Positions 32,932 to 44,800 of a stretch of 64,000 bases of DNA are shown piece by piece; within the stretch, counting starts at the first letter, position 1; each line of letters starts with the position of its first letter. The stretch covers positions 19,292-83,291 of the forward strand of contig VXAA01003926.1 of NCBI GenBank assembly GCA_013399115.1, in the 5' to 3' direction. This DNA is from Anseranas semipalmata (taxonomy: Eukaryota; Chordata; Aves; Anseriformes; Anseranatidae). The translations under genes and the position numbers were made by a program. Below the pieces are notes generated by a model that was not told the DNA's origin, searched no databases, and was given only the letters and a program-made list of their open reading frames with translations.

Positions 32932-34285
32932 TTTGCTTTATAAAGCAGCCCTTTGGTAACTTTTCAATGAGGGTGAGCATCGTGCCGGGTCACCAGCACA
33001 GCACAATGGGGAGCAGGCACGCTGACAGCACGTTGCCTCTGGGAGAGCACGGCGTGGTGGCCACCTACCTCCGACACATGCTGCCATGGAGGTTATGTCA
33101 GCACCAGGCGTGGACCTGCTGCGGTGGGGCTGTCCCCGCTTGCGGGTGTTTGCAGTGCCAGCAGTGGGGACGTCTGCCTTCGACTTTCTGTTCGGACACG
33201 GCTGTGTTAACATCCGGATCCAGAGTAACTCTGTGTTTGAGGATAAGTAGTGCTGAGGGCTCGATGAAGGCTCTTGGAGAGAGAGATGCAAACCAGCTAG
33301 ATTAGGTACCAGATCTTATGACCATTCCTGTCTCATTCTCTCAAATTACACATAGATCACATCTACTCAGCTCCATGCCTCCGCAAAAAGCCTCCTATCA
33401 CCCCAATTCTTTGAGTTCTTTCCTCACCTTCCACATAACTTTCACCCATTTATTTCTCCCCCCATCCCACCATTACCTGTGGTGTGGTTCAATCTTCTTT
33501 CTTCTGTGTCTCCTGCCCAAGGAAGGGAACGACAGAACCGCTGTAACCAAGAAGAGGAGCCTGTTATCCCAGCAAAGCCTGAAGTGAAAGCATATTCCTG
33601 CTCCGGGAGAGGATCATGCCAAACTAGTGCACCAACAAGTTTGTTTAATTTGGGTATCTTCCCATTGCACTGCGTTCAGACCCATATCAGCCAGCACCTA
33701 AGCCGTAGATGGCTTCAAACAGTCAGTGACGGCACTGTCTTAAATGCACACGCAAGCCAAAGCACTGCAGGAACACATGCAACATATTCCCTGCACGTCG
33801 GCTTATCACAGAAGGAGGCAGCTCTTTTTTGGACACGTCTTCCATGGAGAGCACATCACAGAGTACCTAGTCTGAGGTCAGAGCTGTACTGTGTTCCTCA
33901 TTACCATCTCCATCACCCCTTCACTCCCAGAAACAACCCAGGTTATAAATCTATTTGACGTGCACACCCAACCCGTAGACCTTTCCGTCCAACCATGGCT
34001 CTCACCCTCAATCCCTGCTGTGCCCCAAGCAGCTTGTTGAACACGGAGACACCGCTCTCCCCAGGGAAGCAGGAGGAAGAGGAGGAGCTGTGCGGGGTGG
34101 TGCTCTCACCCTGCGCCTGACCCTCAGATGACGCCTGGTACCTGCAGAGGTCCCAGCTGGGGACCCCACCAGGCTTTGCTGTCCTCTGGCAGGGGAAGAG
34201 CAGCCCAGGAGCACATCGGCCGCTCAGCCGCGGCAGCCTGCAGCCCGGCGAATTAAGTATTCAGCAACCACTAAACTCACAAATA
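32932..34285. other. Intergenic, no gene recognised
   Basis: GC-moderate DNA with no splice-bounded exon. The 231- and 159-codon frames lack domains. Confidence 0.4.
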
Positions 34286-34289
34286 GACA

Positions 34290-34371
34290 GTAGGCGCCAG
34301 AATCCTCAGCTGTGGCTCCTTGGACTACACTGGCTTTACGCTGATTTAAGCCAGCTGAGGATCCGTGCCAC
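34290..34371. repeat. Palindromic MITE-like repeat
   Basis: A perfect 11-bp inverted repeat (ATCCTCAGCTG at 34302-34312, CAGCTGAGGAT at 34352-34362) encloses 39 bases with CTTTACGCTGATTTAAGCC. This matches the texture of a common amniote palindromic repeat ('agatcctcagctggtgtaaatc...agctgaggatct'). The pairing is seen directly; the family assignment is from memory and unnamed. Confidence 0.6.
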
Positions 34372-36160
34372 CGGGCCAAGTCCTGCTGGCCTACCTCAAG
34401 CTGATGGCTAGTTGACGTGACTGATGACTAAGATTTCCATTTAGCCTAACTCAAAGCATGAGCAGTGCCTATGTAGTGCTACCATTGTTGACTCCAGCCT
34501 TTTGTCTCGGGCTGTAACCGATAGGCCTAATAACAGAAATCATACTGCATGCATTCATTCACCCTCTTCGCAAACAGCATGTTATTGAGCTCAGTGGTGA
34601 AAAGGCATGCACAAACACAATGGGGCTGGGATTAAGCCCAGCTGCATTACCAAAGTAAATACTTTTGCTGCTGACAGTTTGTCTGTAGGGATTTGGAGAA
34701 AAGTTTTGTGCATCTACTTAGGCAACATATGGTTTTATTTTCCCTGTTAACAAAAACAGTAGTGGTCAAAAGTCAACACCCTCTGATGACTGTTCGGTGG
34801 CCAATGTGGAATGGGCTTGGTGGTCTAAGTCCAGTTCCTTACATGTCCACATAAAAATGATTCTCTTCCTGCATTCCTCTCTCACTTGGCACTGTGGTTT
34901 ACAGTCTCCGCAAGGAAGCAGAGGGGTTTTTGAGGTTAATCTCATCTGTCCTCCTTCCTGATTGAAAGCCATTGGTGACGTGGTTTGGGTTAAGATACCT
35001 TGCTAGCTTCTTTAATTCTCCCTCTGATGAAACCCCCCCCACAATCTGTTTCCTTGAAGCCTGAAGAGAGTCAGAATTAATCCGCATTAGCCGGCGGCTG
35101 GGGCATGCCAGCTAGTCAGACTTCTAAAGCAAACACAGCGCTGATGAGGATGAGTATCTTGCCAAGAACACAAATGGTCTGAATTTAGCCCTTCATCTCC
35201 AAGCTGAACATGTACAGTTCTCCAAAGATCTCTGCAATACTCAGCCAGCAGCTGTTCACCTTTGTGTCTGAAATAGAGAAGGAAATCCATGAGGGCCTGG
35301 CTTTATATTTGGTGACAACTTCAGTGGGGTAGAAGAGGGCAAAAAGTTGGGTGGGTTTCCGTGGGTGCCCATCTCCCACAGCTCCAGTGAAGGTTTTGAC
35401 AGATACTGGCACTCAGCACCGTTGGGAAGAAAAAAAACAACCACTATCAAACCTTGCATAGCTGATTCGCCTAAAAGATTTTAAAGCTCTCAAGGTGCAA
35501 ACAGGTCTTGTCTACACTGAGGTAATGGGAGTTACAGCAACTAGAGCTCAACTGCTAACACTTAGCATCTGCAGGGTCAGTTAGCTAGAGCACTGTGAAG
35601 GGGTGTTAACTAGACCCGCCGCATGAAGTAATTGTTTTTAAGGGAGTGTATCCAAGCTGGAACACAGCAGTGCAGAACATGCACACTAAGACAGGTGTAA
35701 TCCCAGGCACAGTGGGTGGGAAGGAAGGCTGGAAAATCACAATTAAGAAGCCAAGAGGTGTTGTGTAATCCAGATGTCCCTGCCAATTTGAAGGTAGTTT
35801 TATTGAGGGCCAGATCCTGTGCGATGCCCAGCTACTCCCACAATGTGTTTACCATCCTCAGGATGCTACCGACAGCTCAGGAAGCCAAAGGCCCAAAGTA
35901 TTTTACAGGGGATGCTCAAACCTGCCTAGGGACAGCCCGCGACGGGCAGGCAGCCAGGGCTGGAGGAGCTAAGCCAGAAAGAGAAGATGCTGCAGCTCAG
36001 GTTGACACACACAGAGAGCTCAGAAACAGCCCATTGCAATCCCACGCTCACGCACGCCACCATCCACGGAGGAGAAGGGTAAAGCCAGAAATTTCTTCCG
36101 TTCCTGGGAGAGAAAATCACTGACAACAAAAGCTTATCTTACTGGGTTCTTCTCTGCAGA
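34372..36160. other. Intergenic; possible repeat end at about 35805-35850
   Basis: No gene. GAGGGCCAGATCCTGTGC at about 35805-35822 resembles the terminal sequence of the same palindromic family as the 34.3 kb element. The stretch 35505-35680 has a repeat-like texture (GTCTACACTGAGG...) but cannot be named. Confidence 0.35.
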
Positions 36161-36165
36161 AGTTT

Positions 36166-36365
36166 GGGGGTTTTCATTGAAAAAGCAAAAACTGAAAAAT
36201 GTTTGGTTTCTGGAAATCAAAAACTGGAAACATTTTGGCCACAAACCAAAACAATTTGGGGTTTCTGGTTTTTGGCTTTGTTTTGGGATTTTGCCAAACT
36301 CCTTAGCTTCCCATTGCCAAAAAACTGCACATTTTTCAAGCTTTTTCTTTCTCAATGAAAACCCC
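36166..36365. repeat. Long imperfect foldback (inverted repeat) element
   Basis: The left arm 36166-36202 (starting GGGGGTTTTCATTGAAAAAG, ending CTGAAAAATGT) pairs with the right arm 36329-36365, whose reverse complement begins GGGGTTTTCATTGAGAAAG and ends TTGAAAAATGT. The inner parts also pair partly: AAACCAAAACAATTTGGGG and GGTTTCTGGTTTTTGG against their complements. The whole therefore folds as a near-continuous hairpin of about 200 bases. This is the structure of a non-autonomous foldback/MITE element. AT- and TTTT/AAAA-rich sequence continues to about 36460, possibly part of it. The family is not identified. Confidence 0.75.
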
Positions 36366-37514
36366 AGAATTGTTGTTGAAATTGGACATTTCCCACAGAA
36401 AATTTTTGATATTAAAAAAAAAGACATTTTCGGCAGAAAGAATGTTTTGAATGAAGAATTTCATCCAGCTCTGTAAGCACATCCCTTGGAGGGACTATCA
36501 CACACACCCTCACTTTTATCTCCTCTCCCCAGCTCACTTTTCTGGCCCACGGGACTCCAGGGCCGTGACCATCGTCTGGTTTTGACCACCACATGGCCAA
36601 GTTTTACAGACACAAAGCAGCTGTGCTGGCCCTCCCAGGGACAAACAGCTCTGAGGTGGTTATGGCTTCAGCTTTTTCTATGAAATAGCAACTATCTCTG
36701 TGGAAATCAGGATACGCAGCAAAGGAAAATAAGTATCTGGAGTCTAGATTCGGTAGATCTTGTTTGGACCACGCTGACATTTGGGCCTGTGGTTCTGGGA
36801 GTTGAAGGCACTGGTGCTCCAAAACGCCCAAAAGTCATTTACCCACAGGTTCATTGGAGCTGCTGGCCCTGGGTCCCACATAAGCTCCACAAAGTATGTG
36901 GCTGATACAGACTGCATTAATATTCAAGGTTTGGCACATGAAAAACGGACAGGAAAAATTAAGCATTATGGCATTCTGATGCAAACACAATACTAGCGAC
37001 TAAAAAGAAAATGAAGAACTTTTCTACCCCAAGCACTGAGCTTGGAGGTGGAGCTGAAGACAGAGCCAAGCAGTGACCCATCTCAGAACTGGGAAGGTGT
37101 TTGCACCCCGTCCCCAGGGATAACTTTGATCGACCCAAGGCTGAAACCAGAAACTGCATGGATGTGAGGGAAATTTGGACTGGAGTCTGAGTGCCAGAGT
37201 TTAGTCTACACTTTTATGAGGCAGATCCAAACTACAATAACAAATCTCAACTTCCTGAAGTTCTGGGCAAATGTGAATTTGGACCGGGTTTTGAATTTCC
37301 CTTTTCCAACCAATCCTCCATTAAAATGGCAATTGAAAGGGCCATTTTTTGCCCAGTTAAAACTAAGAGATCTTGGAGTCTTTATAACAAAGTAGAGCCA
37401 TCTTATGGCTGCTTTTTTCCTGGAAATATCCTCTTTTCTTGCTTTCAAGGTCTGTTTGGATGTTTTCTTTGGTTGGGACACTGATCGAGGTATTTGATGT
37501 CCCTGCCAGAGCCA
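36366..37514. other. Intergenic, no gene recognised
   Basis: After the foldback the sequence is unremarkable. The stretch 37190-37370 has repetitive-looking words (AATTTGGACCGGGTTTTGAATTTCCC) that may derive from an old repeat. Confidence 0.35.
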
Positions 37515-37519
37515 GGACT

Positions 37520-37975
37520 TCTGTAAGGAAGGTCAGGAGAAGGAAGGACAACAAGAAGAGAGCAACCATGTACATTGGTGGCAAGTGAGAGTGTGCCAGG
37601 AAGGGAGAGGGAAGGAGAAGAGTCTGAAATTTAGGGAGAAATGGGGTTGCCACACAGCAAAAATGCTGGCCTGCAGGACTTTGGGCAAGACATTTGGAGG
37701 GATCAGCCAAGGTGAGAACTGCCAACAGGAAGAGGATTTGGGCAGGCTGGAGAAGGGAAGGGATAAGGAACAGGTGGGTGAGGAGGAGGCAGGCCAGGGG
37801 CTGGCTATGAGGAAGACTGTGCCTGACAGGGGCTGGGGACAGGCTGGGGACAAAGAGGAGGGTCTGAGGTGCTGGTGGGTTCTCATACGGCGGGTGAGGA
37901 GGAGGGGGTAATGAAGGATTAGGAGGGTGGGTGGTGAGGAAGAGGAGCAGGTGAGGTTTTGCTCTCGGGGCAGGC
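37520..37975 (+). repeat. Purine-rich (G/A) strand-biased tract
   Basis: For about 450 bases the + strand is dominated by AGG, GGA and GAG words with few pyrimidines, including G-tracts at 37795-37860 and 37895-37935 that could form quadruplexes. The bias leaves the - strand pyrimidine-rich and free of stop codons, creating chance frames of 151-204 codons (Pro/Leu/Ser-rich). Such tracts can adopt triplex or quadruplex forms; no coding meaning is inferred. Confidence 0.65.
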
Positions 37976-39269
37976 ATTTGGACCTCATAATATTTTAAAT
38001 CTGATTTTCAGTAAAATTTATTTAAGCTTTGCCATGGTAAAATGCTGCCTGTCAGCTGAGCCGTGGTTCACAGTGTTGTGCCCTAAGCCCAAGGCAAGCA
38101 AGGGAGGGGGAATACATCAGTTTAAATCTCTGCAAAAGGTTTCCCAGTGGCAGTAGGCTGAAGGCACAGGCGCTGTTACTGCTGTTCAGCTCACAGCATG
38201 CTAAGTCGTACATCTGAACCCTCCAAATACAGAAAAGACTCTCTGCCATTAATACAAACCTAGAAACAAGACAAAATGCCAGCACGGGATGGTTTTAGAG
38301 GCTCCTAAGCACGGCTGTTAGCCTGGAAGGCAAGCTGTGGCTGCTCATGATGAAAGCCCCACCAACAGAGAGGTGGATGAAATGCCAGGTAGCCCCGGGA
38401 GAGAAGGAGATATTTATATTGGTTTAATCTGACATTTGAACTGTAGTGTCCTTATAATAAACCATGCCCCAGGAGCGGGTGTTATTTGGATTGTCTCCAC
38501 ACCAGACATTGGGAAACCCAAGAAGAGGAAACTGAGGCAGGGCCAAGGTTTGACATGCAGCTGCATAAATGCCCTTTGTGGACTTTTATCAGGACTGTTT
38601 CCATCCATCCTGTACTCACATAGTTAAGGGGATCTAGGAAGCAGCAATGCCTTTCCTTTCCAAAGCCGTTACTCAGGAAAGGACTAATTAAGTGGTGGTG
38701 TTATTACAGCAGGTCCTCTAGTCTCTGAACACAACCAGCAGCGATTAGCCAGGCGTCAGCTACTGGGCGGGATTTCCCACTGCCCAACTGTGTAATTATC
38801 ATGGCAACTAAGCCAAAATCATTTGACAAAGAAAACCAGCTGCGGGCTGTGGGTCTGGGAGATAGCGTACATCCAGCAGAGAGAAACAATAACATCTTCT
38901 CCTCTGTATTTTTCCAAAAGAAAGATCAATTAGGACGAGCATGTCACATTCCTGCAGAGGAGCAGATAGAAATATTGATTTCTGGGGAGCACCTGGAATA
39001 AGAATCAGGGGTACAATATGGCTTACTGCAGTTTTCGTGGAGAATTGACTATTCACTACCACCTTCCTCACATAACAGCCCGGAGGTGGCAGGTGAGATC
39101 TGCTGAGGAGGGAGGACGGATGCTTTGCTGCGCTGCTTTGAAATCTGGACCCTGTGCTGCAGCATCCCCCCTGCCGAGAGGGGCTGAGGGCTGTCTTTAA
39201 CACCCCCAATAAAGCACTTAGCTGGAGTTTGACTGATGGACAAGCTTTGGGTTTGTTTCCTGAAAGCAG
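37976..39269. other. Intergenic; candidate regulatory words near 38680-38830
   Basis: No gene. The block 38680-38830 contains GACTAATTAAG, GTGTAATTATCATGGCAAC (a homeodomain core next to an RFX-like GGCAAC half-site) and repeat-free sequence. This could be a regulatory element, but the call is weak. Confidence 0.3.
38510..38565 (-). mobile_element. Possible MIR-like SINE fragment, antisense
   Basis: GAGGAAACTGAGGCAGGGCC followed by AAGGTTTGACATGCAGC resembles the reverse complement of the MIR core (consensus GAGGAAACTGAGGC...CCAAGGTCACACAGC), with an internal deletion of about 20 bases. It is short, so the call is tentative. Confidence 0.4.
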
Positions 39270-39416
39270 ATTTCTGTTGTCTGTGACCTTGTGTAACCTT
39301 CTGCCTCAGTTTCCCCATCTACAAAATGACAGCAGCTGCATTAGCTACCTCACCTGTTGTCTCAGCTACATCCCATGATGCCTTCAAGCAAACTGGGCAG
39401 AGCCTGGCCCATAGCC
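39270..39416 (+). mobile_element. MIR-like CORE-SINE remnant
   Basis: The order of words is that of a MIR/CORE-SINE on the + strand: CTGTGACCTTGTG (39281), then CTGCCTCAGTTTCCCCATCT (39301-39320), then ACAAAATGACAGCAG, then TACCTCACCTGTTGT, and finally AGAGCCTGGCCCATAG (about 39399-39414). The family consensus runs TGTGACCTTGGGCAAG, CCTCAGTTTCCTCATCTG, TAAAATGG, CTACCTCATAGGGTTGTTG, AGTGCCTGGCACATAG. A MIR copy that is this readable in a bird-like genome is old, as the family predates the bird/mammal split. It is not transcribed on its own account. Confidence 0.75.
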
Positions 39417-41769
39417 TGGGGGCTTTCTTCTGTCTCTCTGTGCCACTCTCAGGAGATGTCCTAGCTGTTAATGGTCACAAGGTTTTTGAGTGCACATGAA
39501 ATGGTCATCAGCCTCTGCAAAGCTGTTTCTCACTCCCAGCTGCCTGCCAGCTGGGATGGATGGTGCACAGGAGGGAGCAGGAAGCCAGAAGAGAGACAAA
39601 TGGGGCTGCCAACATGTGTAGGAGAGGAACTGGAGTTATCTGGGAGAGCCTGTGGAGCTCCTTGCCATGGATCAACAATGTGTTTGGTGGCGTAGCAGCA
39701 CAAATGCAGGTTAAGAGAAAAGTGAGAGACTTCACGGGGTGGTTGCAGCTGGGCAATATACCACCACCACCACCAGCAGTGTCATCTCCACCCCAGCCCC
39801 CTGCCAGGTCAGGCTGACCTGCATAGTCTTCTTGCATGTACATGTCCCAGCACATCACGGCGTGGTGTAGATCCGGCTGCGAGGAGCTCTGCGCGAGTCG
39901 CACATCCAGCACATGGCAATGCTGGGACTGCAGGTGGGGCTCACCCACACCTCCTGGCACAAAGGATGCTGTGAGAGGCTTGGAGAAGAAGGGCAAGGAG
40001 GGAAACCAACATTTTCCAGCATAGCAGCACAAAGGTATCTATTTCCATCTATACGTAGTAGTTCCCTACCCAATTCCAATTTCATTTCATCATCTATTGC
40101 TATCTCTTCGCTCCCCATCCAAATTTATTTGGAGCAATCCTCTCCCTTCCTTCAAACAACCAGGCAGGAGCTTTTCAATAGTTCCCTAATGACCACTGTT
40201 TGCTCGGTGGAGCCTGTAAGCAGGGACAGACCTCACTTAATCTGCCGCATGAGGAAGTCATCGCTTTCATGAAGGTCCCAGCCTCAGCCTCTAACTACAT
40301 CTTCAGTGTCTGTGCAAATCTACCAAGCATTAGCAAATGCCTTCTCAGAGGGCTCTTCAACCTGCAAATCCATTTGCAATTAAATTGCCCAACACACAGC
40401 ACTTGGCCTAGATGAGTAACGAAGTGTGTGACCTTGCAGCGATCAAGCATTGCTAATATCTCAACTATTTCAAATGTTTAATAACTTAATTTAATGCAGT
40501 GAGAATGATTTGATTGAATGCACAATATCTGTAGCAGCTAATTAACCACAGTAGCCTAGAGAGGTCTTGGACTTCGTACAACCTTTCAATATAATTACAA
40601 ATTTTTAACAGCAAAATGAATTTAAATCCAGCCTGACACAGCAATCCATCTTCATCTCCAGATAAAAGGTAGCACACATGGAATTAACATTTAAACAAAA
40701 GCCATGGGCGAAGGAGAGAGACAAGGAGCATTAGCAGATGTGCCGAATGAATTACTATCAGCGCTGCGGGAGGGCAGGGGTGGAGGAGAGCACTGTGTTG
40801 TACGGGCTGAACTTACAACACGGCTACTCACTTTGGTGGCTTTGTATGTAATCCGTGAGTTTAGACTTTATGACGAGGACAGCAATGGCCCTTTAGGTCT
40901 ACCTGCATCTCCTCTGGAGGACCAAGTGTATTGTGACTGCTGTGTCCTTCTCCATCACATGCAGCATCCCACACTCCGGCAGGCAAAACAAACACCCCTG
41001 CTTTCATTTCCCAGCAAAGCAGATCCAAACGTGACAACCCCCTATTCTTGTGCTTGGGCAGGCAAGAAAATGGTCTTCTCGCTCCCACCTTGCAGTGCCC
41101 CAGAGGAACCCTCCGCCTCCTGGAGCCACACCAGGAACCTCTCCTGGAGCTTCTTCTCCTCTCCCATCTCACCAGACATGGGTTATGTGCTGTGGCTTGC
41201 AGGGGCATGAGGATTTGGGTACGGAGCTTGTGGGGTCAGGAAGTTTGACTACACTTGCTATAGCCACAGTAGCGATTAAGCTGGACTTTAAGATGTTAGG
41301 TAGGACTCACACCTCCTAATGCGGTATTTCAAGTAGTTCAGGGGAGTTGGAGGTGTCTGTTTCTCTGTTGGCTGTCAAACACATCAGATGTGTGATTCAG
41401 GAAGGGAATAGGTTCAGGTCCATCCCACAGGCAGAGCACCTCTGCACACAAAACCGTTGCTGGCGTTAATGGATGTAACAAGTGACCTGGGGTCACTTCC
41501 TTGCAAAGCCCTGCCATTCAGTAATATCTGACCTGAAAACTCAATAACCACAAGACACCTTCCCAGCCACCTCCCACGTAATAATAGCAACAGAGAAAAA
41601 ATATATTTGGAGTTTTAATTTGCCTTCTTGGTTTGATCCTTCCACATTCAGAGCCTCTCCTAAGAGCCATGAAGGCGAGAAGTAGATTTTAAGTGAAAGG
41701 TGAGATTTCTCCTCCAACAAGCAACCGCCTGCCCACAGCTGCCTGCCCAAGGCATTTTAAGCCTCTCTG
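39417..41769. other. Intergenic; AT-rich candidate regulatory block at 40440-40690
   Basis: No gene; the 168- and 174-codon frames lack domains. A (CAC)n tract lies at about 39761-39777. The block 40440-40690 is AT-rich and repeat-free, with a TAATTA core at 40539-40544 overlapping a RUNX-type AACCACA, TTAATTTAAT, and AGATAA further on. It resembles a conserved enhancer in texture only. Confidence 0.35.
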
Positions 41770-41774
41770 GAGCC

Positions 41775-41862
41775 TGTGCTAATGTAAAGCCAGTGCAGTT
41801 AATTTCTGTGGAAGTGCTCCCAATTTACACTGGTGGAAATAAGAACAGGATTAGACTGACAG
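41775..41862. repeat. Fragment of a palindromic MITE-like repeat
   Basis: GCCAGTGCAGTTAATTTCTG, then TGGAAGTGCTCCCAATTTAC and ACTGGTGG, resembles the amniote palindromic repeat with core 'AGTGGAGTTACTCCAGATTTACACTGG'. The left GCCAGTG and right CACTGG are loosely inverted. The assignment rests on remembered family texture. Confidence 0.4.
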
Positions 41863-44800
41863 TAAAACTTATAAAAAGACAACGAGAATAAAATACAGAT
41901 GTCCTATGATCATGATGGTGAGCAGTATTGGTGGATATTAGTAGCTCTGAATAAATGGATAGCATGCAAAAGAACTATTTGTCGTTGCTGTTAAGAACCT
42001 TTCAGAGTCCTACTTAGCTTGTATCTGACAAAGACTCTTTTTTCCCCAACAGTTTGTGAAATGTTTCTATAAATCTGTCCCATGTAGAGCTTTAATTGCT
42101 GAGTTCAAAACCAGGCTGACTCTGCCAAATGTGATAGCATCAGCTGGTGGCGTCATTTGTCATTGTTACAGGCAAATAAACCAGCAAGTTAATCAAAGGG
42201 GATGAAAAATGAGGTGGCTTCATTTTCTGGAGTTCTGAATCCAATTCCTTCTCCTTTCTTCTCACCAGTCTGCACCAAAATGCCAAAAGCACCAGCTGGC
42301 CAAAAGGCGTTTGTTCAAAAATCCTTTGTAGACAACACATAGCCACATTCTCAGCTGATAAAATCAAGGACAAACGGGAAGAGATAATAGTAAGTAGAAG
42401 GCAAAGAGGGGGAAAAAAAAAAATTCTGGACAGTGCAGCTAAAGCAGATAAGCAGATAGGCAATCACTGTAACTGAGACTGCACATCAGCCCGAGGTCCA
42501 GCGCAGCCCTCCTTATTGAACTGACACGAGGTCTCAGTGGAACAGCAGAGCAAGGGAACCTATTGTTTTGAGACCCCTTCAGACTACTGCATAAAGCAAG
42601 CAGAGAGCAAAATCTGAATGAGTCCAAGCGTTTGGGAATCACTTTTGTCAGCAGCATGTTGCCTGGAAGCTCAGATTCGGGCTTCTGTTAATCCTACACA
42701 GATCCCAGCATGAGGTGCTGGTGATAGTACAATCACTGCCCCTCTCTTGCAGACAGAAACAGGGAACCATTGCTGGCAAATCTTTGCTCTGCTTTTTAGC
42801 AGCCACAAAGTAGATGAGAACGTAATGTTTTTTGGTCAAAAGGTGCCCCACTTGGCCCTGGAGGTACTCGTGGGAGAAGCCCTCTATGCACTCTTGCAGT
42901 GGCCAGCACACACAGCGCTAAGCAAGGAGCTAGTTGGAGGGAGGGAGGGCATGGAGAGCTCACGCTGTCACCTCACCCTGGTCCTGGCCCGGCTGGTGTC
43001 AACCATTGCTCTTGGTGGGGATGGACCTGAACCAAAACCTAAGAACCTTGCAACATAGGAAGGAGGGGAAAAAAAAAAATAGCTAGGGATCAGATTCATT
43101 TCCAGCAGTGACAGCTTTGGGATACAAATTCTGACACTTGCCTGCACTGGGGTTTATCCCCTTCTTAGATCCCTTTTGTGGAAAGACAGAAATTGTTTGG
43201 TGACCTAATGTATTTCATGCAGTAACTCAAACTGATAGAGCAGGCTCCCTATTTCTTAAGGGATTCAGTTACAGGGTTCACTTATAGAGATTTCTAGCTC
43301 CCCTGACCCACCGTGAGGAAGTGGTGAAGTTGAAGTGAAGTGCAGAAGTGAAGTTCCACCACACTGGAAGTCTGTGGAGATGTACAGGCACTTACAAACG
43401 ATCACAGCGATGGGTTTAGTGTTTGAGCTGCCAGTGTGTGTGTACTTCTAGCCTGTTAGAACTGCAAAGTTAACATATGAACTGAAACCTTTACACCTTG
43501 CAATTGCCAGTATCTGCCATATAGCTGACCTCAGGACAGAGCCCAGCTCTCCCAGGTCCATGGCCAACACCAAGAAGATGATCTCTCCTCAGTCTGAATC
43601 TTTTGAAGGCATCTTCCCATACTTTCTTTTTCCCCTTCATCTATCTCCCACTAACTCTTCTAGCAAGCTTTACTGTGAATCTAACCCCAATAGTCCTGAG
43701 CTTACAAGAATTTGTAGAGAAGTAGAAGAGTAAGAGCAAAACAAGGTCTTCTACACAGCTCTCTCCTCACCCTCCACTTAACTGCCCTTACCCCCGCCGC
43801 AAACACACCTAAACTTTGTACACATAATAGTTCTCAGTCCTCCTCTTTTTTTTTTTTTTTTTTTTTTACTCTTTTAATTTTCTCTCTCTTTAAGAAAATC
43901 ACACTTTACTTTAATCATTCCTTGAGCTAAAGTTTTTTTCAGACAAGATCAGAACAAAAGAAAAAGGTGGGGACCAGATATTTCTCCACAATCAGCTGTG
44001 ACTCCTTCAAACTTCATCTTTTTGGCATCTCCACATCCAGAGATGAGCAGGTCTGGTAGCGCCCAGATGTTGCTCTCCTGATCGATGGGTCACATGGGGC
44101 AACGTGTGTTACTGAGCTTTGTGCTTTGAGATGCCAGAAGAAAAAGCAGTTTTATTCCTCAGTGTATGTGGAATAGCTTCCTCAATAGGTGTGGAAGAGG
44201 TGGAGAGAACAGAGTGATATTCCCTTCACTCACAGCTCCCACAGCTTTTAGGAAATTTTTACTTTACCCAGAAAAGTAAATGGGGACTTACCCCAGAACC
44301 GAACAGCAATCTGTGAAAAAAAAAACATAATGGTAATTTAAACAAAAACAAAGTCGCCTCTCCTGGGGTCTGATCTTATGTTCTCTGAATTTGACCTCCC
44401 ATCCACTAATGCGTATGAAACCCCCTCCATAATGAAACATTTCTTTATGGGTAATTATCTTAATTTTTATTACACAGGAATTCCTTTTCCTGTCAGACGG
44501 GGTTTGGGTGAGCTGAGCACAGCTCATGGCATCTCCAGTTCCTTTAGCAGATATCATGGTGGATGACCTCACAGAATGTGCATTTCCCCTCAACACACTT
44601 TTCAAAGTGGGACCACATCCCTACAGATTTCCTGCAGCCTAGAAGGGGGGTGCATCTGATTTGCCCTCCAACTCAAGAACAGTGGCCGGATGTGCTACAA
44701 CTTTTTTGGAAGCAAAGCATGACACAGAAGAGAGAAATGTCCCTGTAATAAACAAGTGGATAGCAAATAGATGCTAGAAGGAAGGCCTAAATTGCAAGAA

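Noticed and set aside
32610..33305. 231-codon + strand frame
   Set aside because: It crosses a T-run and a 49-base gap, so the frame is undefined; no domain on either side.
37363..37977. 204-codon - strand frame rich in Pro, Leu and Ser
   Set aside because: It is produced by the purine/pyrimidine strand bias of the tract; no domain, overlapped by another 151-codon frame.
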